DNA of 64,000 bases, from assembly GCA_021292165.1 (NCBI GenBank), contig CM037879.1, positions 250,461,438 through 250,525,437 of the forward strand. The letters are read 5' to 3'. The position numbers were made by a program, and so were the translations under genes. This stretch comes from Shinisaurus crocodilurus (lineage: Eukaryota > Chordata > Lepidosauria > Squamata > Shinisauridae). This document shows, piece by piece, positions 11,801-22,850 of the stretch. The first letter of the stretch is position 1; every line of letters starts with the position of its first letter. The notes below the pieces were generated by a model. That model searched no databases and was not told where the DNA came from. It saw nothing but the letters and a program-made list of their open reading frames with translations.

Positions 11801-12238
11801 CAAACTTTTTTTAGTGGTGCCCAGAATTACTATTCTATAAAAAGAGAAAGCAACTTATCCAGTTTATTCACTAAATTCAGTGTTCAGTAAACTTCAGCAT
11901 CTTGGATTCCTTTGTGAAATATTCTAAATGGTTACAATCACATGCTGAAAAATCTTTTAAAAATTAGCTAGGTTTTATTTGCCAACGCTATCCAAGTTGC
12001 CAAAAGTAATTCATATACTTTTTTGCTGATGCATAAATCTAGAACTTTTCGTAACATCTGCCAGCTAATGGAAACAAGGAGAATAATGGTCAGAGAGCAT
12101 GTCAGAATGGTTTATTCACTTTCCCAAGTTTCTACAAAAAGAGGTGCCTTCTAGAGGGTTTTTAATATGTGGAAGAATTATTGGTCTAGTTCAATTATTA
12201 CTCTGTGTGAAAATAAGTTATGATTATTTTACAAAATT
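8884..12238. other. Intronic sequence, no gene recognised
   Basis: AT-rich, with a (TTTA)n stretch near 10997-11015 and G-runs near 9549 and 11305. At 9947-10037 a YY1-like AAAATGGCTGAC is followed by a good splice-donor match (see findings). No other feature could be supported. Confidence 0.4.
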
Positions 12239-12371
12239 TTGGCAAGATTCAGCCAAAGCTAAGCATGTTGTCCCATAGATTTCAGTGAGAAGAGATTTCA
12301 GCATATATTTAACTCTCGCTTTTGAATTAATGAAACTTAACAATGCTTAACTTTAGCTAGATTGTGCCCAA
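12239..12371. mobile_element. Short palindromic MITE, Harbinger-like type
   Basis: GCAAGATTCAGCCAAAGCTA near the left end is mirrored by TAACTTTAGCTAGATTGTGC near the right end, with CTAAGCATG / AATGCTTAA inside. This is a small inverted-repeat element of the 'cAatctaGCcaaagTTAAGCA' type common in lizards. The target duplication is unclear. Confidence 0.55.
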
Positions 12372-12564
12372 TATAATTAGCTGGAACTTAGGCACGACTT
12401 TGACTAGACTTCTCTGATAGTTGCCTGACTTCCCTTTCTCAGTTGTGCTAACTGTAGTGTCAGTGTTCTTCCAATGTCTCCATCCCACTTTGCTTTAACA
12501 GTTTTAAAAATGGTTTTATATGTCATAACTTCACACTTTTAGGGAAAACAGGCACAACAATTAC

Positions 12565-12625
12565 AATCTTCAGAGAGCTTCAGCTATTGGGCGGTATAGA
12601 AATGAAATAAATAAATAAAATAGGA
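12565..12625 (+). mobile_element. L2-like LINE or SINE 3' tail
   Basis: ATTGGGCGGTATAGAAATGA followed by AATAAATAAATAAA is the typical 3' terminus of L2-like elements in reptiles. Only this tail is recognisable. Confidence 0.55.
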
Positions 12626-13390
12626 TATAATTATTGAAACAGTTTACTTCAGTGTTATAATGGCTTGCAGCCGAATTGATGTCTGTGTCCTGCTATTTAA
12701 CTGTATAAAGGGATGTTTATATTGACAATATGCTTTTCTCTGAAATGATTGTTTTAGAGTTAATCATAGCCAGTTTGGTGGGTCAGTTCATAGCTGTGCA
12801 TTAAGTCTGATTTTGGTGTTTATATTATTTCTCCTCCATTCCTCTTGAGACTTGGTGCATGTAGCATCAGCATTGCAATATGTTTTGAACTTTCTAGTGG
12901 TCTAAAGTATCACTTCATTTTGAAATCTATATTGGTTTGGTGAGCAGGTAGGTGCCGGTAGGAAGCTATCCTTCATAGATTAGTCTTGCAAAATCAACAT
13001 GGATTTTTCATTCTGATGTATTTTTCTGTTTCTCCACAATATTCCTTTTGACGCACTGTTATGGAAGCAAGAGGCAGGAAATCCTGCTAGAACCAGCCTG
13101 AGGAGTGGTTTTAGAAGAAACCATATCAATTTATTGTAGTCTCCAAACCTATAATTTCATTAATACTGAAAACAGTAATGCCAAAATGTTACATGGCTCT
13201 TGATTTCCAAACATTCATTATTTGATTACTCTTCTATAAGTAGGATGAATAAAACTGTTTTAAGATTTGTTTTTAAAAAAACAGTTGTATTTTGTGTCCC
13301 ATAAAAAAATAACTTGATTTAAAATACCTGAAGGTAATATAAGCAAAATTGAATGTGCATTCATTATCACTTAAAAAAAACACAACATTT
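12626..13390. other. Intronic sequence, nothing recognised
   Basis: AT-rich; no reading frame, RNA gene or clear repeat. Confidence 0.45.
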
Positions 13391-13985
13391 TTATTTTAAC
13401 TTTTTCAAGATACGTAACAAAAAAATGTCAACACAGAGCAATTGACCATACATCTGAGGGATATATTTGTAGAAGAAAAGACAGATTACAGAACGAAGTA
13501 GGGAAGCACAATCGTTTACCCCAATAGATCTTTCCGCAAGCTGCCATGAGTAGGTCCAGTTTATTTTGTGTTGCATATTCATTGAATAGAAGCCAGATGT
13601 ATCTGCTTGTGTTGTACATTGGGCCTGAATTTGCTTTGTAAGCTTTTCCATTAAAGCAGTGTCCCAAAGTTTCAACATCCAACTGCATAAAGATGGTTCT
13701 TGCTTTATCTTCCATGTCAACACCAGTTCTGTGCGTGCAGCTACCAACATATAAACTAATTAATTCCCTATGCCTGAGACCTGTGTTCCTTCTTTGTGAG
13801 CAAACCAAGTGTGGGGAAGCATCTGGTCTCTGCATTGTGATTTCCCCTGCCTTCTTAAGGACTTGATTCCAGAAAATTCTTAATCTCTTAAAACTGAATG
13901 CATGACCCTTCATCAACTGATCTAAAGCATGCTTTTCTAGGTAAAATAATGATTCAGAGGCAAAATGTGACATAGTTGAGGTCAA
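13391..13985 (-). other. Unidentified antisense open reading frame
   Basis: A frame of 185 codons is open at 13428-13985, and an overlapping second frame is open at 13391-13750. I recognise no domain in either. An AATAAA on the minus strand lies just after the second frame (about 13387-13392), so a decayed retrocopy or an old transposon part with one frameshift is possible. There is no poly(A) tract, intron signal or homology I can name. At this base composition such a run could still be chance. Confidence 0.25.
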
Positions 13986-14347
13986 GCACTATAAATACAT
14001 CATAGTTATTATTGTGCAAATTACAAATGTTTAGATACTGTCAACTGAATTTATGGACCTCTTGCTTTCCTTGTCAGAGAAAGTTTTGCCCAATAACTAC
14101 TACCCTTTATTTCTGGGAAGTTCTGGCCATTTAAAGTCTTCAAGCAAGTGATCTTGCTGAGGTGAAGAACGGCTCTAAGGCCTGAAAAATCTTGTCTGAC
14201 CCACCTAAGGTCCTGCCTGGGTTTCCTTTTTTAATCCAGGCATGTAAAGCCTTTCTCAAGAAAACATGTAACGAAGCAGCTGAAACACCCTTTGGTAAAT
14301 CATGGGTGGAATACTGATACCCTTCAGACAGAATTCTTATTAAAACA

Positions 14348-14440
14348 AAGTCAGATGCACCTGATGAAGTAGGCTCTAGTCCACAAGAGCTTATGCCATA
14401 ATAAAAATTGTTAGTCTTTAAGGTGCCACAAGACAAAACG
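14348..14440 (+). repeat. Amniote dispersed repeat (old, unclassified)
   Basis: CACCTGATGAAGTAGGCTCT, then CACAAGAGCTTATGCCATAA and TTAGTCTTTAAGGTGCCACA form a sequence widely repeated in reptile and other amniote genomes, recognised from memory. The class of the parent element is not certain. The antisense open frame across it (14140-14457) is not a protein I know. Confidence 0.5.
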
Positions 14441-14699
14441 GCAAGAAAAGTAGCCAAATGAATTATTACTTGGGAGGATGCTCTTTACTGCTTTGCTAAA
14501 ATTGTATTACTCAGCAATGGCCCACAAACTTAAAAGTCCTTCGTTCAGGGCATTTCACAAAGCCAATGATAACACAACTTCTAGGTCACCCCTGGCTTAT
14601 CTGGAATTGTTCCAGGCCATGTTCCTTACACAGACCTTACAGAGAGAAAGAAAGATACACACGCACACTGGCAAACCTAAAATGTCCCATGGAAACTAG

Positions 14700-15837
14700 T
14701 ACGGATGTGCATTGGTTTCAGACAAAGTCCAAGCCTGAGCAGAAGTGCGCAACTTTGGGCTAGTTCTGTTGGTTCCCGAGGTGAAAGTGGGCTTCTCTCT
14801 GAAACCAACAGAACCAAGGGGTGCCCAAGAATGAAACTACTTCAGCACCTCATGTTTATTACACATTCTAGACTTTGTCTCCAAACAGTATCTTTTGCTT
14901 TTGTTTCTATAAATGTGGAAGGGGGAGGGAGTGTGGTTGAGTGACTTGACAGGGCCACCTTTAAATCCTAGGCACATTTTACCAGGGGCTCCAATCACTG
15001 TGCTTTGGGGGTGGGCAAGGATGAGACCGTGAGATGGCCATTCTTCCAGTACCACTAGGCTTCACTATGAAAAAAGCCTTAAACTGGTTTTCAGTCATCA
15101 TAACTCACTAGCCCCTGCACCTATGCTTCTGAAAAGTTACAGGTCTTGCCTGAGGACACCTCTAGGATGTGTGATATTTTCATATGAATTGCTCAAAAAT
15201 AAACCTGGGAGAGCGAGGAAAGGAAATTGACCCCATAAAATTTCAGAAGCTCCCTTTCCCCATGGACCACTACCCCTATCCTTCACATTGCATTTTCCTT
15301 ACTTTGGAACACCTTTAGGCTCTGTCAATTTCCGAACAATGGTCCACAAGGAACGTAGGGGGGTAAGCATGTCCCCCTCAAAATGTCAAGGCTGCTCTTG
15401 CATAAAAACCACTACACTATTCTGAAATTTGGCAGACTTGATCCGCTCAGAAGGAGCAAATTGATCCCTGCAATTTTCAACCAATACTGCCCAGAAGCAA
15501 AAAAAGGTTATTGGCAGTTCCCTTAAAAAGAAATCAAAATGTGAAGGTGCATAGCACAAAAAAGCCCTGCAATTATTTCTTTGACATTTGTCAGTTGTAA
15601 TCCCCTCCTGAAGGGCTACTGTGAATGCAAATATCTATATCCACGAAGAGAAAAGGTTATAGCTGTTTTTTGAATTTCCCATGGGAAGCATGAAGCATCA
15701 GATTTCTGAACCTCAGCTTGGGTTTGGTACCAAGTTGAAGTGAACCAACTCTGAATTGGTCCAAGCAGAAGCGGGCCATTTTCCAAAGTGCCAAGTCAGT
15801 GGACCAAGTCAAAGCAGGGGGTCCATGTACATCCCTA
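14700..15837. mobile_element. Non-autonomous hAT element, 8-bp target duplication
   Basis: The element starts TACGGATGTGCA and ends TGTACATCCCTA, inverted repeats with one mismatch to the common TAGGGATGTGCA form. It is flanked by a perfect 8-bp duplication GAAACTAG (14692-14699 and 15838-15845), the hallmark of hAT transposition. The core of 1138 bp shows no transposase. The subterminal parts carry repeated CCAAGTC motifs. The element at 24011-25274 has closely related termini. Confidence 0.85.
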
Positions 15838-15865
15838 GAAACTAGATATATCTTCAGCAAGCTGG

Positions 15866-16290
15866 GCAACTTATGAATTATTTATTTATTAGATTTATAT
15901 ACTACCCAACTGGCAAATGCCCTTGAAGTGGTTTGCAGTCATAAAAATGTAAAATAGCAACCAACACAATACAGCTGATGAAATGTAAAAAAAAAAAAAA
16001 AAGATATTAAATATTAAAAAGCTAACAGTAAAATTGATAATAGAGACAGCAAATTAAGGATTAAATGCCTGCCAGAAGAGGAATGTCGTAGCCTGGCATC
16101 TTCGTTGTATACATTTAGATGCCAGATGGATCTCCCTAGGAAGGGCTTTCCATAGATGGGGGCACTACGGAGAAGGCTCATTCTCTGGTAGCCACCCATT
16201 GCACCATTGTAGGCGGTGGCCCTGAGAGAAGAGCCTCTGAAGGTGATCTTAACAGTCAGGCAGAATGACAGCATGTGCCAGAGCTAGATA
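15866..16290 (-). mobile_element. L2-like LINE 3' end, antisense
   Basis: Starts with TTATTTATTAGATTTATATA (antisense tail) and continues into the untranslated region seen in other copies (AGGAAGGGCTTTCCATAGAT, GGTGATCTTAACAGTCAGG). An A-run of 17 lies near 15988. It corresponds to the 3' region present at 2394-3115 and about 40130-40560. Confidence 0.6.
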
Positions 16291-16569
16291 ATAAACTCAT
16301 CTTAAACATTTTAAGATAAATGTAAAAAAAATGATAAATGCTGATAATCAGTGCTAACTAGCATTCTAGGAAGTCTGTAGGAAATGTCAAACAATGTTGA
16401 CTAATGTCCAAATTCCATAATTTTCTGGTAAATTTCATGCTTGCAAATATGGGCTAAGAAATACCTACTATTATTATTACTTTCAAACTTCGTGGTAAGT
16501 GTTAAAATGCTTCAAAACTCATTGTGGCTATGTTGACAAATTACTTTACTCAAACACATTTTTTCTTTA

Positions 16570-16811
16570 CAAGCAGTCCCCGGGTTACGCACAAGATCCG
16601 TTCGTAAGTCTGTCTTTAAGTCAAATGTGTACGTAAGTCGGAACAGAAGCCGTGCAATGTTTTCAAAGTCTTGCAAAGTGTCGTAAAGTATAGTGCATGC
16701 GTTCATACGTACGAGCCATTGTATTTAACTCAGATTTTTACATATATGGCAGTCTGTTCTTAAGTATGAGTTGTCCGTAAGTCAGGACGTTCGTAACCTG
16801 GGGACTGCCTG
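16570..16811. mobile_element. Tigger/pogo-like MITE, family 1
   Basis: Begins CAAGCAGTCCCCGGGTTACG and ends CGTAACCTGGGGACTGCCTG, with TA on both sides (16568-16569 and 16812-16813). It is 242 bp long and is the reverse-orientation relative of 3563-3794. The core shares GTCTGTCTTTAAGTC and TATTTAACTCAGATTT with that copy. Confidence 0.85.
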
Positions 16812-17177
16812 TACAGGAAATTTTTAGAATGAAAAATTGATCACTTTAGTTGTTAAAAGATGAAGAGAACCCTCTCAATAAATCACATACTACTTGATAT
16901 AATTTCCAGCAAGGATGGAGACACAGTTGTTTCGGGCCTAGGAGAAGGGACTTCTTTGTAGCTGCTTCTAGGTTATGGAACTCCCTTCTTCTCCCCTGGC
17001 TTCTTGCTGCTCCACAAATACTTCCTTATTTTGACAGTGTTTAACCTGCTGAGATCAAAATTAAGCCAATTCTTCAAATAACAGGGTTTTAGTAGTAAAC
17101 CTGTATTAGTGGAACAATTGAATTCCGTTTTAAGTGTTTTTTAAAACCAAAATCTTTCATCTTTGTACTACAGTAAA

Positions 17178-17580
17178 ACATGCAGGGATCCCCAAGCTTT
17201 TTGGGTCAATGGGCACATTTGGAATTTCAAGAGAGAGTTGTGGGTGCTCTCACAAAATGACTGCCATGGGGGACTCCCATTCATAAAATGGCTATCACGG
17301 AGGGCATGGCCAGTCATAAAACACTCATTTCCTAGAATGCAAACTGCTGAGACTAAAAAGAATAAGTGACCAAATAACCTATGTACAAGGCACAGGTGGG
17401 GTCTGAGCTCCAAAACACAAAACTCCTCTTTTTTCAACCTAAGTGAGGAGGGTAGCACTTTGCTTTCCAGCATACCAGCATCTCACTAAAATAATGCAAT
17501 TTTAAAAAATCTTAAGAAAATAAAAGTCAGGAGGGGCAGGGAGCATGGTGGTCACCAAAGAGGTGCTGAGGACTCCCAGC
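17178..17580. mobile_element. Possible hAT-type element, partial
   Basis: CAGGGATCCCCAAGCTTTTT at the left resembles the terminus of hAT non-autonomous elements of the CAGGGGTCCCCAA type. The interior repeats CAAAATGACTGCCATGG / ATAAAATGGCTATCACGG. The right terminus is not recognisable and no target duplication was found. Confidence 0.35.
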
Positions 17581-17640
17581 ATAAACAGATTATTCTTGTT
17601 CAGGGCCTTACGACCCATTCCTCTGAACCAGTGTTAGATG

Positions 17641-17698
17641 TTTCATAGATCACAAGAGTTGGAAGGAGCCTACAAGGCTATCGAGTCCAACCCCCTGT
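17641..17698 (-). mobile_element. 5S-type SINE, tail fragment only
   Basis: TTTCATAGATCACAAGAGTT followed by GGAAGGAGCCTACAAGGC equals the CR1-like tail of the 5S SINE family. The 5S head is missing, as expected of a copy truncated at its 5' end. Confidence 0.75.
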
Positions 17699-18539
17699 TG
17701 CTGCTGCTGAGGCTATTCTAAGGGTTTGGGAATTTTCATCATCATTCCCTCAGAGTCACCACTGTATTTAAGAAATAATCATATGTTTAAGTATTATGTT
17801 TCACGTATTATCAGCCATCTCCTGCCAGGCAGCAAGGAGGGTTATAAATATTTTATAAAAATACACCATTGTGCTGGTACAAAACTTACTCTAGGATTGG
17901 ATTTAATATGTCTATATCAGAACAAGGAACAACTGATGCCTATATAATTCATCTGGTCTTAACTGCATCATTGCTTTTGTTTGGTTGGTGCTTGTTCCTT
18001 GTCCCTATTGTGGTGGTATTGTTCTGTGCAGGGTCATTTGTATGGCATTGACAGGAACAGGAAGGCATAGAACCTTCTTATAATATAAGAAAACTTCCCT
18101 CCTTACTTTGTTAGTGTTTCCCTGGAAAAGAGCAGAAGTGACCAATTTGACTCCACTTCCCAGAGTTTTGATGTAAATTTTACTACACTGGTGTGCATAC
18201 TATCTGCCTGTACAACAAGACTAGAAAAGATTGAAAATCTATTAGTGCACATTTCTCAGCCTGCATTGGTTAATAGCAACATTTACAAGTATATGGTGGG
18301 AAGGAGGATGAAATTGGGTCATGGGTAGGGAATGACTTTGATCCAGAGGGGATATGTCTAGCTGTGACAGGGATTTTAAAAAACCTAGAAGTTTTCCTGG
18401 ACCCAAGCCAGCTTTTGGGGGAGTTGTCCTATCGGTGCCTTTCTCCACCTGTACTTAGTGTGGAGGTACTGTCTTTTCCTGAATAAGAAAGACCTTGCTA
18501 TGTGGAGCCATGTTTTTGTAACTTCCAGGCTTGATTTCC
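17699..18539. other. Intronic sequence, nothing recognised
   Basis: AT-rich; no gene, RNA or clear repeat. Confidence 0.45.
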
Positions 18540-19320
18540 ACTGCCCTTGAAGATTACCAAGAAACTTCAGTTGGTGCAGAATAATGCAGCTGCATGTTTC
18601 CTATCAGGTGTTTGGAAGCATGCATTTACAGTCATGCCTTGGATTGAGAGCATAATTCGTTCCAGAAACGTGCTTGTAATCCAAAACACTCTTATATCAA
18701 AACGAAATCCCGCCCAAAAAAATTTCTACAGAGATTTTTAATTTAAGCTGTACTACAGTACTGGTATTACAAGACGTCGCTTGTATATCAAGAAAATAAA
18801 AATAAAAATAAATAAATATTTAAAAATGTGCATGTCTTGCAAAACGCTCTCAAACCAAGTTACTTGCAATCCAAGGTATTACTGTATTGAGTATATTCTG
18901 TGCCAGTTACACTGGTTACTCATTTGCTTCTTTTCTCAATTCAAGGTGCAAATTTTAGCCCTTAAAGCCCTTCACAGCCTGAAACTTGGGGACTACAGCT
19001 CCCCCTCTATTAGCTCATCAGCCAGTTGGGGCCATTCTTTTATGTCAAGCCAGGACGGTTATAGCTAGAAGCCAGACTTTCACAGTTGTAGCCTCAAAAC
19101 TCTTTCCTGAAGAGATTAGGAAAGCTACTTCCTTGTTAGTCTTAAAGCCTTTCCAAACCCCCTTTCCACAGTTGGCATTTGGCTGAATTGGGCCACCTTG
19201 TGGTTACATTGTGACAGTTTCCCCCCCTTTTATGGCTTTTATTTCTGTTTTTTTATAATTGTATTCTGTTCCTGCAAATTGCTTTGAGCTATTTTGGAAA
19301 TGTAGCATATAAATATTTTA
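18540..19320 (+). pseudogene. L2-like LINE, reverse-transcriptase end and tail
   Basis: The plus strand encodes KITKKLQLVQNNAAACFL (about 18547-18600) and, after an inserted MITE, LHWLLICFFSQFKVQILALK (about 18912-18970). These are adjacent parts of the C-terminal region of L2/CR1-type reverse transcriptases. A degenerate 3' region follows, ending TTTGAGCTATTTTGGAAATG and an AT-rich tail near 19320. It is 5'-truncated and split by the MITE at 18629-18884. Confidence 0.75.
18629..18884. mobile_element. Tigger/pogo-like MITE, family 2, in L2
   Basis: Termini CAGTCATGCCTTGGATTG and CAATCCAAGGTATTACTG are inverted repeats. TA duplications lie at 18627-18628 and 18885-18886. The 256-bp core is non-coding, and the inner subterminal parts (AATTCGTTCCAGAAACGTGC) are shared with copies at 44172-44423 and 51355-51534. 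It splits one LINE frame, so it inserted later. Confidence 0.85.
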
Positions 19321-19325
19321 AATAA

Positions 19326-19401
19326 CAGTGCAATCCTATGTGTGTCTACTCACTGATTTCTGCGGGGTTTTCTCTATGTAAGTGGGTATAATGTTGCAGC
19401 C
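19326..19401. mobile_element. PIF/Harbinger-like MITE, TAA target duplication
   Basis: CAGTGCAATCCTATGTGTGT at the left faces GTATAATGTTGCAGCC at the right, with TAA flanking both ends (19323-19325, 19402-19404). This matches the TWA preference of PIF/Harbinger. It sits directly behind the L2 tail. Non-coding, 76 bp. Confidence 0.6.
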
Positions 19402-21249
19402 TAAATTAGTTGAAGGCACATGATGGTTCTTGCTGAGTTCGATTTACCATGATACAAATGTGTAAATGTGAGTGTGCGTGTTAAATTCTGTATACAACAT
19501 TTCTACCTTTCATACATGGTGAATGGATTGCAAATGGGGGGGAAATAATGCTGCTTTTTATATAAATATATTGTGTGCTAGAACTATAAGAAAGTTCTAG
19601 AGGGATATATAGTTAAGATACTATGCAGTTTGAAGTTATAGCTCACAAAGAGAAACAATACTTCATCAACCATACGGAGTATGGAGAATAGAGAGGGAGG
19701 GGAGGAAATGAGAAGTACTTTCTAGGAAGCTGAATTGCATTTTTAAACAAAAATGTAACCTCAGACTAGCTTTTAATGGAACAGATTTGGGTTCACTATG
19801 AATCTATTGACAACTAACATTTTATTACAGAAATTTATGCAGGCATTTAGGAATTAAAGAAATGAATGGTGAAAATGCTTTTTTTACAAAAGGCATGTTA
19901 AAATACCTCATTTGTTTAATGCTCCATTGTTACAGCCATGTGGAAATACTGAGTCAGTCTTATTCTTGATTGGGCTATTGGTCAGTGAATGGTTGAATTA
20001 TATATTCAGAACCAGTCATTTTAGGACGTGGAAGATAGAGAAAGTTTTGCTCAGCAATAACCTGCTGCAATTACTTTATGAAATGAAGGCCTCTTTATGT
20101 ACATTTCTACTGGCACCAGCTAGCTGTAACTGCATTCTGGCTTGGCTTTGTCTTTGTCACAACCTTGTCTGAAATGTCCAAATACTTGTTTTCTGTGCTG
20201 AAGAAAAAGTATTGTAACTATTAAAGTGAATATCTTCTTAAAACGATACCTTACTAAAAGGAGTACAAAGAGTATCCAGATTTAGACTTGTATGCAAACA
20301 CTAATTTATGAACTTCTATCTGATTGTATGTGCTGCTTTCTGTTGTATCCTTATATACATTTTTCTGGTGCTACATGGCATAAGGGAGGTATCACGCTGC
20401 ACACACGTCTGTGCAGACAACTGCTAGCACTGCAGCAAGCAGTACGAATAGTCTCATTCTAAAGACTTTCCATTGCAGCTGGCATTTGCAGACTATGTGC
20501 TTTATAAGAGCTAATGTGATTCTTCTAGGGGCATTTGTTGTTTGAATAAAAATCTCGGCACATACTATTCCACAGATGTGGGTAACAAAATTAAAGGTCA
20601 TGCAGTAGTCAGGTTTTAGTTTAAATGCAGTATATTTTGCTTGTGTGAAGACAAGGTTTGTTCTCAAGATGGCCGACCTAGAAGTGGTGTAATACTGTTC
20701 TTATATGTAAGCAGCTGAACTGAGGAGGAAGTTCGTTTGATGCGTGTCAAGCTGTCTCCAGGTAAGAAAACTAGTTCCTTCATAAATTTTTGCAGGCCCT
20801 GCCAAGAGCTTACTGTAAAGATACATTTTTTAATTTAATATTTTCATGAGTTTTAAAAGCTTTGTGCTTTGCTGTTTTGTAAGAGGATATATTTGTGGGC
20901 TTTTGGAGTTGTTGGGGGAAAGAACAGATGATTTCTTTAATTAGAGCAGTTCACAATGATGTTTCTGAAATGGGATGTCTGAGCAAGTTAAGCGGTCCTG
21001 TAATAAAAGGGCTTTTGCTTTAATTTTAATCCGTATTGTTATCACTGTGAATGCATTTGGGGGAAATCTGCAATGCCCTTCATAATAAATAGCGGTAAAT
21101 ACTGGAGGATTTTTTGCTGTCTACTTCTGTATGTTTTTAAAAATATACCGGTAATAAAAGGTACTGTGATGGAATCTGAGTTAACATGCAGACATGGTTG
21201 GTAATATATGATCCACCTTTGACCTGTCCCCACCTGCAAGAAAGCACTT
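19402..21249. other. Intronic sequence, no gene recognised
   Basis: Mostly unassigned AT-rich DNA. At 20666-20761 a YY1-like AAGATGGCCGAC is followed by a strong splice-donor match CCAG|GTAAGA (see findings). Confidence 0.4.
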
Positions 21250-22850
21250 GTTCAGTATCTAGGCATTCGGTGAGTTTGCACATCACTTCAACCCACCCTG
21301 CGAATAAGCTACGCAGTGTGAGTTGTTTGTGGAACAACCCATGGTGCGCCTCACAGACAGTTGGGCTCACCGTGAGTTGTCTCCCCCCCGCTGCTTCCCC
21401 CTTGGTCCTTCTGCTGGTATCCCAGGGTGCTTGGCAGCTGAAGCCGCCTTGTCTCCTCTCCCTGCTCCACTTGTGACCTCTTTTTGGTTGCTGCTGCAGT
21501 TTTTCCCCCTTTTGCAATCTCCTCATGATCTCTGACACTGACAGCCCCTCCAAAGTGCACAAGCAGCACATTGGAGCAACTGCCTCTGGTTTGCCCCCTA
21601 TTTTTTAAATTAATTTTTAGGCGCCAGAAATGTGTGCAGATATTTTTGTGTTGTTGTTATCATCGTTAGTTCAAAAGTGCGCAAGTGCACACATGCTGGT
21701 GACTGCAATGAAAAGTTTTGCCTGCTCAGTGTCATGGTAAGTGCCTGCTGTCAAAGTGCTGTAGATACCATCCATGGACATTGACCAAGCAAGGCTGCAA
21801 ATAGGTCATTTTGTTACTTTGCTTCTCACTTGACAGCTGTCAAACAGCAAACTGTCAGGTGAAAAGCAAAGCCACGAAAAGATCTTTGTTTGCGAAAGGA
21901 GGTGGTGAGTACATCACCCCCTTCACAGCGAGATCCCCTAGTTTTGAAGTGTGCACCTGCCAGTATTCAGTGTCTGCCACCTTTTCTTCCCTTTTCTGAG
22001 ACTCTTAAGTGCTTGGGAAAGGGGAAAAGTGCTTCCCACCCCATTTACAGGAGTACTTCCTTTTGACAGCTGTCAAAAGAAAGGGTTTCTTTTAAAACAG
22101 GGTTTTTCACAGGGCTAAACAGGGTTTTTTGACTGGGAAATATACAGATTTCATGGCTGCGTATTTGCCTGTCCAAAATCCCTTGCTTGGTCAGTGACCA
22201 TGGCTAGTACCTACTGCACTTTGACAGCAGGCACTTACCACCACATTGAGCAGGCAAAACTTGTCATTTTAGTCACCCGCAAGTGTGCATTTCCAAACTA
22301 ACAAGCAATTTAAAAAATAATAATGAAAATATTTGCACACATTTCTGGCGCCTAAAAAATAAAATAAAAAAATTACAAACCTGTGGCAGCTGCTCCAATG
22401 TACTGCTAGGGCACTTTGGAGGGTCTGTCACTGGCAGAGATCACAAAAAAATCACAAAATGCAGTGGCGACTGAAAAGGGGTCATGAGTGGAGCAGGGAG
22501 ACTTAGCCAGCAAAGGTCGCTCCAAAGTGCCATTTGGGCATTGCAGGAGTGGCTGTCGCTGGTGGTGGCCCAAGTGAACTCGGTAAGAGCAGCAAGGGGT
22601 TTTTGCTGCTCTTGCTGAGCGGCTTGCTCACCACTTCCCTGGACCCATGATGGGGTCGGTCACCTGGGTTCAACCAACACAGCAACCCACCATGGGTCGC
22701 AAAACCCCTACAACAAGCCATGGGTTGTCAGGGTGGCTTTTTGCCCCAAAACAAGCCACCCTGCGGAAGCAGTCTGGCTTTGCACAACACAACAACCCAC
22801 CATGGCTAGTTACCCAGGATGGGTTGCCATGTCATGCAAAACCAGTCATT
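21250..22850. mobile_element. Foldback element with long inverted repeats
   Basis: The left arm (about 21455-21840) and right arm (about 22065-22505) are reverse complements over several hundred bases. Paired landmarks include GCGCCAGAAATGTGTGCA / TTTGCACACATTTCTGGCGC, GTGCCTGCTGTCAAAGTGC / GCACTTTGACAGCAGGCAC, and CCCCTCCAAAGTGCAC / GCACTTTGGAGGGTC. Outer, looser arms repeat CAACCCACC and CATGGGTTG motifs near 21290-21360 and 22680-22850. No transposase is encoded. The exact ends are uncertain and it may be composite. Confidence 0.7.

Noticed and set aside
14140..14457. 105-codon antisense frame as a gene
   Set aside because: It overlaps a widely dispersed amniote repeat at 14348-14440 and has no recognisable domain.
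21137..21571. 144-codon antisense frame
   Set aside because: It runs through the arms of the foldback element and shows no protein similarity.
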